In this document: in pieces, positions 1-10,127 of the stretch
How positions within the stretch are numbered: position 1 is the stretch's first letter
Layout of the letters: each line of letters opens with the position of its first letter
Assembly (NCBI GenBank): GCA_963576725.1
Contig: OY755241.1
Location: forward strand, 33,234,853-33,298,852
Direction of reading: 5' to 3'
Length of the DNA: 64,000 nt
Origin: Azorinus chamasolen
Taxonomy: Eukaryota; Mollusca; Bivalvia; Cardiida; Solecurtidae
Translations under genes and position numbers: made by a program
Notes under the pieces: model-generated
What the model was told of the DNA's origin: nothing
The model's database searches: none
What the model saw: the letters and a program-made list of their open reading frames with translations, nothing else

Positions 1-35
1 TGTAGTGCATATGATGTATTTGTGTGTTGTACATA

Positions 36-932
36 CAGTCTACTCTCGTTTACTCCAATTTGGATAACTCAAAATGTTCGCGAACTCCAACTTTTTTCTC
101 AGTCCCGAATTATTTCCTTCTTTATCTATGTAGTTTGACTACAGATAAGTCAAAATTCGTTAACTCAAAATTTTCGCTAAGTCAAATTTATTTTCTGGTC
201 CGACGAGTGTCTACCAAACTGGAAATTTTTAGTATAAGTCGAACTACCTGTTCGCCGGGCGCGAAGACAAACTTTCACACCTTTCTATCAACTTGAGAAC
301 TATGTTGTCACCTCGACGCTCAAATGATATCAGATCTTTGCAAACTGTGAAAACACCGACGCCAATAACCGTCATAGTTGTTATCATTAGGCTAATAGCC
401 AAACTTATAATTAAACGAAATTACATTATGATGGCTTGCATAAAACACAAGCAGATCACGTGTGAGTTTGATCATCGCCTGTTGTGACTAAAGTAAACTG
501 ATTGACTAAATGTTGATCGAACTGTCTCTGGTTAGAGGAAATGACGTCAGTTAAAGTGCCAGGAGTTATAGTATGGTCGGACTAAGGTAATGAACTAAAG
601 AGGAGCTAAACCAAACTTTGACCAGTTTGCATTCGAATATTGATCGTAGTTGATGGTTGAACTCGCTCTATGCTTTAACAGTGTGTATAAAAATGCACGT
701 TCAGTAAGATATGTAACATTCAAGATTTTACTTTTATGTTCTTAGTGCATTCATTACACTAAATTGATTAATGAATGTTGTTCCATATCAGTAAATTTGT
801 ACACAAAGTATTTACTTCGTGACTAATGTATCAAACATTGTGTATGTATAGTGACTTTGGATAACTCCAACTCTCGTTAACTCCAATTAATTTTGACGGT
901 CCCTTGAAATTGGAGACAACGAGAGTAGACTG
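36..932. mobile_element. Non-autonomous pogo/Tigger-like DNA transposon
   Basis: The 15 bp ends CAGTCTACTCTCGTT (36-50) and AACGAGAGTAGACTG (918-932) are exact inverted repeats, flanked by TA on both sides (34-35, 933-934), as expected for Tc1/mariner/pogo elements. The interior holds only short open frames with no recognisable transposase, so it is a deletion derivative. Sub-terminal ACTCCAA/TTGGAG blocks extend the inverted similarity. Confidence 0.8.
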
Positions 933-993
933 TACTATGTATTTGTATGTTGTATATAGTACATATGATATATTTGTGTGTTGTATATTTCAG

Positions 994-1093
994 AGCTAAT
1001 GGGGAGATGAAGCAGGATGGATCCGAGGAGGAGTCAGAAGAGGAGAACGAGGAGGGTGACTACACAGTGTATGAGTGTCCAGGACTGGCGCCG
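994..1093 (+). CDS. NPDC1: NPDC1-like protein, penultimate coding exon
   Basis: This exon encodes an acidic stretch (DGSEEESEEENEEGD) followed by YTVYECPGLAP. Joined in phase 0 to the exon at 10128, the product reads ...GLAP-TGEMEVRNPLF..., which I recognise as the conserved cytoplasmic tail of neural proliferation, differentiation and control protein 1, a single-pass membrane protein of neurons and vesicles. The exon is bounded by a pyrimidine-rich acceptor (TATATTTCAG) and the donor CCG|GTAAGC. It begins with the last base of a codon and ends on a codon boundary. The ectodomain and membrane exons must lie upstream of the window. Recognition is by motif memory; no search was run. Confidence 0.85.
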
Positions 1094-1131
1094 GTAAGCT
1101 CACATCCTTTTGTTAGATATCCTCATTCCAG

Positions 1132-1696
1132 TACAGTAAAACCTATGCTAAGCGGCCAGTCAAGGGAAGTGGCCAAATTGACCGCTTAAGCGAGGTGACC
1201 ACTTAATTGAGGGGTGGATTTTTTGGGGGATTTTTCTGTTTGATCAGACAAGCGCAAAAGTTTAATAGATATCTACATGTACTTTAATGTTTTACCCAAA
1301 AGATGATGTATTTTATCCTTGTAAATACAGGTAAAATTCAACATGTACATGCTAATTGCATGCACAAAAGAAAAGAAAAAACATCAGGCAGAATCATTTG
1401 ACACATCCGGAAATACAAATGTACATATACACTTCACATGATCCTCTTACGTTTGGAAAGGGTGTGAATATTTTGTTTGATATTATCTTGATTTAGTAAC
1501 ATGCAGACAAACTTCTCAACACCCCCATCTTTGCACATTTAACAATAAAGGATTATCAGGCCATTAATTAAAATCTTGCCCTAAGGCCAAGGTCAATGCT
1601 TGGTTTACTTCGTTCACTTCCGACATAATGAAAAACATCGAAGCGGTCAATCTATGCACTTTCCCCACATAACGAAAATTTCCGAAGCGGTCACGA
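1132..1696. mobile_element. Degenerate TA-type transposon end and unassigned DNA
   Basis: TACAGTAAAACCTATGCTAAGCGG at 1132 resembles a Tigger-like end but differs from family D. Short GAAGCGGTCA blocks recur near 1640 and 1685 and may be sub-terminal repeats of the same element. No partner terminus is clear. This lies in the NPDC1-like intron. Confidence 0.4.
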
Positions 1697-1864
1697 TATT
1701 TCATAAATATTCATGGAGTAAAGGGTTAATACAGGGTGAAAGCCATGCAGAAAACTCCTAGAGGAGATTTCTGCATGACTTTCACCCTGTATTAAGCAGC
1801 CTCCTGCCTAAAAGTATCTAAATTCTTCTCTACAAGAATTCCAGATTAGAGGGATTTTACTGTA
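1697..1864. mobile_element. Family B tail joined to right half of a D element
   Basis: A B-type end (ATTCATGGAGTAAAGGGTTAA, to about 1729) runs straight into the palindromic half of a D element whose TTAATGCAGG motif normally reads GCTTAATGCAGG. The D element then continues through the hairpin and its terminal TTTTACTGTA (1855-1864). This suggests B entered the TTAA of D and the left side was later lost. Confidence 0.6.
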
Positions 1865-2213
1865 TTTCAAGCTGAAATGCCTGGTTTGAACTGTTCATTT
1901 TCCACAAGTTATCACAGCTTCACAGCTAACATGTCAAGAGTTAGACAATGGCAGAAATTTTTTTGTCTGATGTTCGATTTCGTACCAGATTACAATCCTA
2001 TGGCATAATGTTCTCTTCTAAAACTTTAGCCCCTAGCAAACTCTATATCTATGTGAGAATTAGTGATTATCTTTGCAAACAGTTTGAATCCAGATGTGAC
2101 ACAGAATAATTCAACATCTCGTCATGATTTAAACTGTGTGACACTTGGATTTATGAAAAAGAAATAGAGGAAATAACTTATTTTAGAAATAATGTAGATG
2201 TCAGATTCTGCCA
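1865..2213. other. Intron DNA, no feature seen
   Basis: AT-rich intron of the NPDC1-like gene. I see no open frame, hairpin or repeat family member here beyond weak AGTTTGAATCCAGATG similarity to a G/I core near 2080. Confidence 0.5.
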
Positions 2214-2439
2214 TTAACCCTTACAGTGTGGGAAACAAGTCACTAATGTCCTTTGCAAACAGTGTAGACCCAGATGAGAGGGGCTCCTAGAGGAGCTCTT
2301 AGAGGAACCCTCTCATCAGGGTCTTCACTGTTTGCCATGCTACACTTTTCTTTAGAAGAATCCCTAAATATTCACTGTGAGCTTGACCTCTTTGAATTTT
2401 GGAATAGTCCATTTGAACATTCAGCAGTGTAAGGGTTAA
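2214..2439 (+). mobile_element. TTAA family E MITE, full length
   Basis: TTAACCCTTACAGTGTGG at the left and AGCAGTGTAAGGGTTAA at the right, including the TTAA duplication. The centre is a long hairpin GCAAACAGTGTAGACCC...GGGTCTTCACTGTTTGCC with apex GGCTCCTAGAGGAGCT. Two more copies lie at 32376 and 43493, and an inverted one at 29389. Confidence 0.85.
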
Positions 2440-2794
2440 GAACTTACTTAAAAGACTAAAAGTTATCATACAAACTCGACCTGACAAGTTTTTGCAAACA
2501 TCTTGGATCTAAATGAAAAGCTGATTAACTTGGAATCTCATCTAGATCCAAGCTGTTCTTTACCAGCTCATTAGTTTTTCTAAGTTGGAAGTAAGCATTC
2601 ATCCATACTAGAGTTTGATATCCAGACATCCATATTTACAGCATGATAAGGGTCAACCCCCACAATCTGCTGGTGTCTGTCTGTCTGACCTTCACTACCA
2701 GATTGTCGGTTAGTTCTTAACTTATTGCTGAAGAACTAATAGATATGTCTGGAAGAAATACTGCTGCAGACACTATGGTAAAATGATTTACAAA
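2440..2794. other. Intron DNA with a G/I hairpin relic
   Basis: A degenerate hairpin (CTTGGATCTAAATG...CATCTAGATCCAAG, about 2500-2560) is a relic of the G/I family core. The rest shows no recognisable feature. Confidence 0.45.
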
Positions 2795-2907
2795 TACAGT
2801 AAAACCCCTCAAATCAGAAAGATGTACTTATGGGTCTTAAAGGTAGGTGGTTGCTTAATGCATAACGAAAGTAATGCAGAAATTTCATGTATAACTTTCA
2901 TCCTGCA

Positions 2908-3127
2908 TTAACCCTTTCCCTCATATAAACATGTTTTCACGCATTTGCAAACAGAGTAGACCCAGATCAGGGTCTACTCTGTTTGCTAATAGAATGATAA
3001 ATTTGTTTCTTTGCTTTCTAAAATGTCTACAATGTTCCACCTTCCATATTTTTCTATAATTATTTTGTGAATGTATATTCATTAGGTATTGAAATTTGGA
3101 ATAAACATAGAACAGGGAAAGGGTTAA
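2908..3127 (+). mobile_element. TTAA family A MITE inside D
   Basis: Bounded by TTAA at 2908-2911 and 3124-3127. Removing the element and one TTAA restores the D arm GCATTAAGCAACCA. The A ends CCCTTTCCCTCATATAAAC and GAACAGGGAAAGGG are both present. The hairpin has lost its apex: arms TAGACCCAGATCAG and GGGTCTACTCTG abut. Confidence 0.85.
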
Positions 3128-3136
3128 GCAACCATC

Positions 3137-4829
3137 TTTTTATACCCCCTTTTGAAAAAATGGGGGTATATTGCTTTGCACATGTCGGTCGGTCGGTCTG
3201 TCGGTCGGTCGGTAGATCGATGGTTTCCGAACGATAACTAATAAACGACTTGGCCTAGAATCTTCAAACTTCCTGTGGTGATTGGTCATGACAAGTAGAT
3301 GACCCCTATTGTTTTTGAGGTCACTAGGTCAAAGGTCAAGGTCACCATGACCTAAAATAATGAAATAGTTTCCGATCAATAACTGCTCAAGGGTTTGGCT
3401 TGGGATCTTCAAACTTGCTGTGGTGGTTGGTCATGACCACTAGATGACCCCTATTGATTTTGAGGTCACTAGGTCAAAGGTCAAGGTCACCATGACCTTA
3501 AATGGTTAAATGGTTTCCGATCAATAACTGCTCAAGGGTTTAGCTTAGAATCTTCAAACTTGCTGTGGTAGTTGGTCATGACCACTGGATGACCCCTATT
3601 GATTTTGAGGTCACTAGGTCAAAGGTCAAGGTCACCATGACCTTAATTGGTAAAATGGTTTCTGATCAATAACTGCTCAAGGGTTTGGCTTAGGATCTTC
3701 AAATTTGCTTAGGTGGTTGGTCATGACAACTAGATGAGTCCTATTGTTTTTTAGGTCACTAGGTCAAAGGTCAAGGTCACCATGACCTTAAAGGGTGAAA
3801 TGGTTTGCGATCGATAACTGCTCAATGGTTTGGCCTAGGATCTTCAAATTTGCTGTGGTGGTTGGTAATGACCACTAGATGACCCCTAAAGCTTTTAAGG
3901 TCACTAGGTCAAAGGTCAAGGTCACCATGCTCTGAACTGGTCAAATGGTTTCCGATCAATAACTGCTCAAGGGTTTGGCTTAGAATCTTCAAACTTGCTG
4001 GGGTAGTTGGTCATGACAACTGGATGGCCCCTATTGTATTTGAGGTCACTAGGTCAAAGGTCAAGGTCACCATGACCTTAACTTGTAAAATGATATCTGA
4101 TCAATAACTGCTCAATGGTTTGGCTTAGGATCTTCAAATTTGCTTAGGTGGTTGGTCATGACAACTAGATGAGCCCTATTGTTTTTAAGGTCAATAGGTC
4201 AAAGGTCAAGGTCACCATGACCTTAAGTGGTGAAAGGTTTGCGATCAATAACTGCTCAAGGGTTTGGCTTAGGATCTTCAAACTTGCTGTGGTAGTTGGT
4301 CATGACCAGTAGATAACCCCTATTATTTTTTAGGTCACTAGGTCAAAGGTCAAGGTCACCATGACCTTAACTGGTGAAATGGTTTGTGATTAATAACTGC
4401 TCAATGGTTTGTCTTAGGATCTTCAAACTTGCTGTGGTGGTTGGTCATGACAACTAGATGACCCCTATTGATTTTGAGGTCACTAGGTTAAAGATCAAGG
4501 TCATCATGACCTTAACTGATGAAATGGTTTCCAATTAATAACTGCTCAATGGTTTGGTTCGGGATCTTCAAACTTGCTGTGGTAGTTGGTTGTGACCACT
4601 TGATGACCCCTAATGTTGTTAAGGTCACTAGGTCAAAGGTCAAGGTCACCATGACCTTAATATGTAAAATGTTTTCAGATCAATAAATGATCAGTGGTTT
4701 GGCTTAGGATATTCAAAGTTGCTGTGGTGATTAGTCATGACCGCTAGATGACCTCTATAGTTGAGGTCACTAGATCAAAGGTCAGGGGGTCTGGGGGGGT
4801 ATACATGTTTTACAAACATCTCTTGTTTT
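3137..4829 (+). mobile_element. K1: hairpin-headed element with 11 x 145 bp array
   Basis: The head is a hairpin (TATACCCCC 3141-3149 / GGGGGTATA 3162-3170), then a GGTC/TGTC microsatellite, then tandem units of 145 bp. The AGGTCA that opens each conserved box lies at 3318, 3463, 3608, 3753, 3898, 4043, 4188, 4332, 4477, 4622 and 4764. The tail is GGGGGGGTATACATG... ending CTCTTGTTTTT. The architecture matches pearl/BIV160-type non-autonomous elements of bivalves. Each unit holds a dense nuclear-receptor half-site cluster, described in the findings. Confidence 0.85.
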
Positions 4830-4945
4830 TATGCCCCCCCCCCCCCCCATCACAGGAGGAGGGGGGGGGATATAGTTTTGGACTGTCTGTTGGTTGGTTA
4901 GTTTGTCTGTTTGGCCCCCAACTTTAACGTTGGCCATAAGTTCAC
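4830..4945 (+). mobile_element. K2: truncated K-type head
   Basis: A C-run/G-run hairpin head (ATGCCCCCC... / GGGGGGGATATAG) followed by CTGTCTGTTGG repeats, without a tandem array. It abuts the tail of K1 directly. Confidence 0.6.
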
Positions 4946-5109
4946 ATCATTTCATAAAGTGGTTGCATCAAATGAGTTTTACTGTAACTCTTTGCATACC
5001 AGGAAGAGTTAGTGATAGCCTATGGACACAGTTTGGATCCAGATAAGATATTTTATGTGGAAAAACTGTTTGATTCTCAGATTGGTACTCCAAGTTTTGG
5101 AAATACTAT

Positions 5110-5275
5110 GTACTCCATATATATGCCTTTTTACACATTTGCAAACTGAGCAGACCTAGATCAGACAGCTCCTATAGTCTGATTAGAGTCTGTTTTGTTT
5201 GCTTATGAAATAATACAGAACTGATTCTAAAGTTTCTGCCATGATAAAAAGTCCCCTGTTAATAAAATTTATGCT
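5110..5275 (-). mobile_element. Family B MITE, truncated
   Basis: It follows the inverted B consensus: TGCCTTTTTACACATTTGCAAAC, a decayed hairpin, then GTTTGCTTATGAAATAATA and CAGTTTCTGCCATG. Both TTAA ends are missing. Confidence 0.55.
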
Positions 5276-5473
5276 GTTATAAATCTTTACATGCTAACAG
5301 AGAATTTGATAACCATGGACACAGTTTTTGCACTTTTGCTTGACATTCAGACTGCACGTTGAAGAGATCTGAAATAAAAACTGCACTTTGAAGAGAAATG
5401 AAATAAAAACTAACATACAGAATGGCAGCACACAACAACATTTGCATTTGACAATATCTTGGCATGCATAGGG

Positions 5474-5968
5474 TTAACTCTTTCTGTCATATAAACATCT
5501 TTTCACTCCTTTGCAAACAGAGTAGACTCAAATCAGACAGCTCCTATAAGAGCCTTTTTATGAGGATCTGCTCTGTTTGCCTATGAAATTATGAATAGAT
5601 CTGACTCTGCATTTTCTACCAATATCAAGAAATCCTGTGCACAAATGCCATTTAACCCTTCCCTTGCTGAATTTTAAAATACATTACTTCTTCTTTACCC
5701 ATGCCCTGTTGTATAATTACATATATCTTCACTGTGTACAAGTATTTCGCTGTGCAATCACTGCTGTGGAGTGCACTGGTTGCACAATCAATTTGTAAAT
5801 AGTGCAGACCCTGATGAGACAGCTCCTGCAGGAGCTGTCTCATATGGGTCTTCACTATTTACAGGTAGGTATATTGACGTGAATAGCAAGCGAAGGGTTA
5901 AAAACTCGGCTAAGAAGTGTTCTTGATGTCATTATTTCTTACATAAATATTCAACAGGGAAAGGGTTG
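5474..5968 (-). mobile_element. Family B MITE split by an H MITE
   Basis: Left part 5474-5651 and right part 5902-5968 rejoin across one TTAA into the usual inverted B order (AAATGCCATTTAA + AAACTCGGCTAAGAAG). It ends in AACAGGGAAAGGGTTGA, so the right TTAA has one change. Confidence 0.75.
5652..5901 (+). mobile_element. TTAA family H MITE, copy 1
   Basis: 250 bp from TTAACCCTTCCCTTGCTG to GCAAGCGAAGGGTTAA. The core hairpin GTAAATAGTGCAGACCC...GGGTCTTCACTATTTAC has apex AGCTCCTGCAGGAGCT. It is nearly identical to copy 2 at 56792-57039 (about ten differences by eye), so the family moved comparatively recently. Confidence 0.85.
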
Positions 5969-6218
5969 ACCCTTCACTGTATAAATATGCCTTTTTGCGC
6001 CTTTGCAAAAAGAGTAGACCCATATCAGACAGCTTATGTAGGAGCTGTTTGATCAGGGTGAGCTCTGTTTTCTTATAGTATGATAAAGATCTATTTCTAC
6101 AGTTTCTGTCTGAGTCAAAATGTCCTGTGTACATATGCCATTATAACAAAAGATATAATGAATATCCATGTCTTAATTTCTCACGTGAATATTCATGGAC
6201 TCATGGAGTAAGGGTTAA
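5966..6218 (-). mobile_element. Family B MITE
   Basis: It starts at the shared boundary TTGACCCTTCACTG and ends CATGGAGTAAGGGTTAA. The hairpin CAGACAGCTTATGTAGGAGCTG is partly decayed. It sits head to tail with the preceding B copy. Confidence 0.75.
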
Positions 6219-6293
6219 AGAGATACAACTTGTTTTTATTGGTGTATTAATTTTTGCTCTGTAACATTTCAAAATATTAGTAATAAAGAATAT

Positions 6294-6385
6294 TTTAACC
6301 TGATGAATATTCATGCAAGGAATAATGACATCATGGATATTTATTATCTGAATGTTTATCATGGCAATAGAATGCAGGATGTTTT
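6294..6385 (+). mobile_element. Family B fragment
   Basis: TTAACCTGATGAATATTCATG, then AATAATGACATCATGG and the usual B left arm. The hairpin and right end are absent. Confidence 0.6.
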
Positions 6386-6511
6386 GTTGAACCATTGTTC
6401 TGTGTTACTTTGAATCTTTCTTTACCCATAGAAATGCTGTTCTTTCATTTCTACTCAAAATAACTGGTTAAAATATCGAACAGTTGACGAAACAATGAGC
6501 AACAAGACAAG

Positions 6512-6719
6512 TACAGTAAAACATTTCTATAATGACCACTAAATTGTGTTAATTAGTTGGTATTTGGAGCAGGTGGCTGCTTAAAGCAAGGTGAAAGTAA
6601 AACAGAACGCTCCTATAGGAGCGTTCTGTTTTACTTTCACCTTGCCTTAAGCAGCCACCTGCCTTCAACACAAAATACTTGGTGTAACTTAGTGGTCATT
6701 ATAGAGAGGTTTTACTGTA
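6512..6719. mobile_element. Family D element, near-perfect whole-length hairpin
   Basis: 208 bp with TACAGTAAAACATTTCTATA and TATAGAGAGGTTTTACTGTA ends, including the TA duplications. Almost the entire element is self-complementary, around apex GCTCCTATAGGAGC. It is the best-preserved D copy. Confidence 0.9.
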
Positions 6720-6845
6720 TAGTCTGAATGTGAAACAGTCCATGAGACAATGAGTGGCAAAGCTTCACGTCTTGATTAAAATTGATTACAAAGGATAACT
6801 CGTAGACACAGATAAGAAAGCTCCTGCTGGAGCTGTCTAATCAGA

Positions 6846-7799
6846 TTGTTAATCCCCCACCGCATAGCGGAGGGGGGGTTATAGGAATGGCCTTCGTCTG
6901 TCTGTCTGTCCGTCCATCTGTCTGTCTGTCTGTCCGTAACAATTTCGTGTCCGCTCCATATCTCCTATACCCCTTGAAGGATTTTCAAGAAACTTGCCTC
7001 AAATGTTAACCAAGTTGAGACGATGTGCAGAACATATGTGGCAGATATGTCGGCTCAAGGTCAAGGTCACATTTGAAGGTCAAGGGTTTTAACCTTCAAT
7101 TTCCATTGCATTTTTGTGTCCGCTCCATATCTTGTAAACCCTTTGAAGGATTTTCATAAAACTTGAGTCAAATGTTAACCAAATTAAGACGATGTGCAGA
7201 ACACATGTGGCAGTCATGTCGGCTCAAGTTCAAGGTCACATTTGAAGGTCAAGTGTTTAAACCTTCAGTTGCCATTACAGTTTCGTGTCCGCTCCATATC
7301 TTCTAAACCCTTTGAAGGATTTTCATAAAACTTGAGTCAAATATTAAATGAATTGAGACGATGTGCAGAACCCATGCGGCAGTCATGTTGGCTCAAGGTC
7401 AAGGTCACGTTTGAAGGTCAAGTGTTCTAACCTTTAATTTCCGTTACATTTTCGTGTCCGCTCCATATCTTCTAAAGCCTTTGAAGGATTTTCATAAAAG
7501 TTTAGTTAAATGTTTGCTAAATTGAGACGATGTGCAGAACACATGTGCCAGTCATGTCGGCTCAAGGTCAAGGTCACATTTGAAGATCAAGTGTTCTTAC
7601 CTTCAATTTCCATTATGGTTTCGTTATCTCCTATACCCCTTGAAGGATTTTCAAGAAACTTGCCTCAAATGTTAATCTTGTCTTGTGTTGTCTTATCCTA
7701 ATGCATGAAATGCAAAACCCATTGTATCACCTTAAGGTCAATGTCTTAATTTAGGTGGTGGCAGTGGGGGATATAGCTGTCCTTTGGACTGCCTTGTTT
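6846..7799 (+). mobile_element. K3: hairpin-headed element with 169 bp units
   Basis: The head is CCCCCACCGC...GCGGAGGGGG, followed by a CTGT/CCGT microsatellite. Units of 169 bp start at GTGTCCGC/T (6947, 7116, 7285, 7454) with a degenerate fifth near 7622. Most units contain TCAAGGTCAAGGTCACA and GAAGGTCAAG. The tail GGGGGATATAGCTGTCC ends in CCTTGTTT. A partial K-like stretch (CTGTCTGTCCATCC) follows to about 7900. Confidence 0.8.
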
Positions 7800-7917
7800 C
7801 ATAGTGGGATGCTATTTGGGGATCACTTTCTTTATTTTCTGCCCATCTGTCTGTCCATCCATTTATGTCTGTCATGCACATTTCTGACACCAGGTGGCAC
7901 ATGCTCTAACATTCTTG

Positions 7918-8159
7918 GTTCACCCTTTACCTGATGACTGTTCATGTAAGAATAATAACGTTATGAATATGTATTAGCTGAAGTTTATAATGGTATATGA
8001 ACAAAGGATATTTTACAATGGCAGATAATGTAGAATCAGATCTTTATAATTGCATGTGCAACTAGAGCAGACCCAGATCAAACGGCTCCTACAGGAGCTG
8101 AGCCATCTGATCTGGATCTACTTACTCTATTAGCAAATTTCTATCATATAAAGGGTTGA
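7918..8159 (+). mobile_element. Family B MITE
   Basis: Left end ACCCTTTACCTGATG, central CGGCTCCTACAGGAGCTGAG hairpin with a small insertion, right end ATATAAAGGGTTGA. Both TTAA ends are eroded. Confidence 0.7.
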
Positions 8160-8443
8160 TACAAATATTAATAAATGCACATATTGGAAGAAACCTGCAT
8201 GAATGTTCATCTAGTAAAAGGTTAATTCAAAATACGCTCATAACATAGCCAGTGGAGAGAAGCAATTAGTGTAACCACAAATAAGGGTTGTTGTAAGGAT
8301 CAATTAACGGAGTTCCTAGTGCTATATTTGGCAGAGAAAGACGTTATAGAGGTCTCATCTAGTTAATGTGCCTGAAAGACTGAATGTTTATTTTTGTACT
8401 CTTAGAAAACTGATTAACATGTGCTGCAAAAGCTGTCATTTGC

Positions 8444-8668
8444 TTTAAACCTTTATTCGATAAATATTCATCAAAGGCAAAATGACATCATGAATATTAA
8501 TTAGATTAATTGTTATACTATTAGCACATAGACACAAATTTCAGCCATGGCAGACACTGTAGAATCATATTTATTTTATAGTATATCTTACAGAAGCCAT
8601 CTGATCTGGGCCTGCTCTGTTTGCAAAGGTGTTAAAGGCATATTTAAAAATAAGGAGAAAGTGGTTAA
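8444..8668 (+). mobile_element. Family B MITE, left hairpin arm deleted
   Basis: TTTAAACCTTTATTCGATAAATATTC through AGAAGCCATCTGATCTGGGC to AGTGGTTAA. The left hairpin arm and apex are missing. Confidence 0.65.
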
Positions 8669-8850
8669 CCGTTTAGCTGATAGATCAGGGTCTGCTCTGT
8701 TTGCTTATGGAATGATATAGATCTAATTCTTCAGTTTCTGCCAGTGTGTTCATGTGCCATCAAATACTTTTAGATGCCTTTGGAAACAGAGTAGACCCAG
8801 ATCAGATGACTCCTGTAGGGGCCATCTAGGGTCTGCTGTGTGCAGAAATA
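8665..8850 (-). mobile_element. Family B fragments, inverted
   Basis: TCAGGGTCTGCTCTGTTTGC with the inverted B right arm (to about 8762), followed by a second decayed core (AAACAGAGTAGACCCAGATCAG...GGGTCTGCTGTG). There is a short CA run at 8916-8929 downstream. Confidence 0.55.
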
Positions 8851-8957
8851 AAGAAGTTTTTATTGAAAAGGCTTTGATTTATCTAAGACCTATGGATAAG
8901 ACTTCAATTATAAACACACACACACATACACCCCCAAAAACCTTTATGGATTCACTT

Positions 8958-10065
8958 TAACCCCTTTTCCATAGATACACCTTTTAACACTTATGCAAAC
9001 AGAGTAGATCCAGATCAGATGCCTTCTGTAGGATAGAAACTGTCATATCAGTGTCTTCCTTTTTTTTAGCCGGATTTTTCAAGAAAAATCTCGGCTTATA
9101 GTTTGGCGAAAACCAGACGGGCAGTTATTCGGTGGAGTGCCGTCGGTTGGGCGGGTGGTTATTCAGCGGCGTGCCGTCGTCAACAAAATTTTAACATTGC
9201 TTATAACTTCTGAATTGCTTAAGCTAGACCATTCGTATTTGTTGTGCAGATAGCTTGGGTGAAGGCCTTTCACTTGATACAAGGATACATGAAATCAGGT
9301 CAAGGTCACTATTTCCAAAAGTTTGCAGTTTTTAACCAACTTTAACATTGCTATAACTTCTGAACTACAAATGCTAAGCAATTCATCTTTAGTATACAGA
9401 TAGCTTGGGCGTAGGCCTTTCACTTGATACAAGGATATATGAAATCAGGTCAAGGTCACTATTTCCAAAAGTTTGCCGTCAGTACAAAACTTTCATATTT
9501 GGTATATAGATAGCTTGGGTAAAGGCCTTTCACTTGATACATGAAATCAGGTCAAGGTCACTATTTCCAAAACTTTGCTGTCATTAACAATACTTTAACA
9601 TTGCCTATATTTATAATATAACTTCTCAATTACTTAAGCTAGACCATTCATATTTGGTATGCAGATAGCTTGGGTGAAGGCCTTTCACTTGATACAAGGA
9701 TACGTGAAATCAGATCCACGAGTGCTAGGCAATTCACCTTTGGTATTCAGATAGCTTTGGTAAGGACCTTACGGATGACATAAAGATACCTGAAATCGGG
9801 TCAAGGTCACTATTTTGAAACATTGGCTCTCATTAAAATCTTGTTATAACTTCTGAACTACATGGGCTAGACAATTTATATTTGGTATGCAGATAGCTTG
9901 GGTGAAGGCCTTTCAGTTGATACAAGGATACGTGAAATTGGGTCAAGGTCAACACAAAAATAAATCCGGCTTTAATGCGGTTTCCGCATTTTTTTGCTTG
10001 TTTTAATGGAATTATATAGATCGGATTGTACAGTTTCATACTTGGCCAAACGTTGACATGCAGTA
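8958..10065 (-). mobile_element. Family B MITE split by array K4
   Basis: The left part (TTAACCCCTTTTCCATAGAT to about 9060) carries the first hairpin arm. After K4 the B sequence resumes with TTAATGGAATTATATAGATC and CAGTTTCATACTTGGCC, up to about 10065. It lies just upstream of the last NPDC1-like exon. Confidence 0.7.
9061..10000 (+). mobile_element. K4: hairpin-headed array inside a B MITE
   Basis: The head is AGCCGGATTTTTC/GAAAAATCTCGGCT (9068-9095). Units of about 150 bp, some deleted, carry GCTTGGGTGAAGGCCTTTCA and AATCAGGTCAAGGTCACTAT. The tail has AAATCCGGC, a second hairpin ATGCGG-TTT-CCGCAT, and ends TTTTTGCTTGTTTT. Confidence 0.8.
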
Positions 10066-10127
10066 GAAAATTTCATCCAAGTAATAATGATGATATTGTG
10101 GAGAAAAGTGTTATTATTTTGTTTCAG

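Larger units (their letters stand above)
2795..4986 (+). mobile_element. Family D element split by three later insertions
   Basis: The left TIR TACAGTAAAACCCCTC starts at 2795 and the right end GAGTTTTACTGTA stops at 4986. Between them the D hairpin is interrupted by an A MITE (2908-3127), array K1 (about 3137-4829) and truncated array K2 (about 4830-4945). D sequence resumes between and after them (GCAACCATC; AAGTGGTTGCATC). The D element is therefore the oldest layer. Confidence 0.75.

Noticed and set aside
36..932. Autonomous transposon with transposase
   Set aside because: Only 60-90 codon frames without a DDE-type motif; ends alone are preserved.
3318..4764. CRISPR array
   Set aside because: The 145 bp period consists of whole repeated units, not short repeats with unique spacers, and the genome is eukaryotic.
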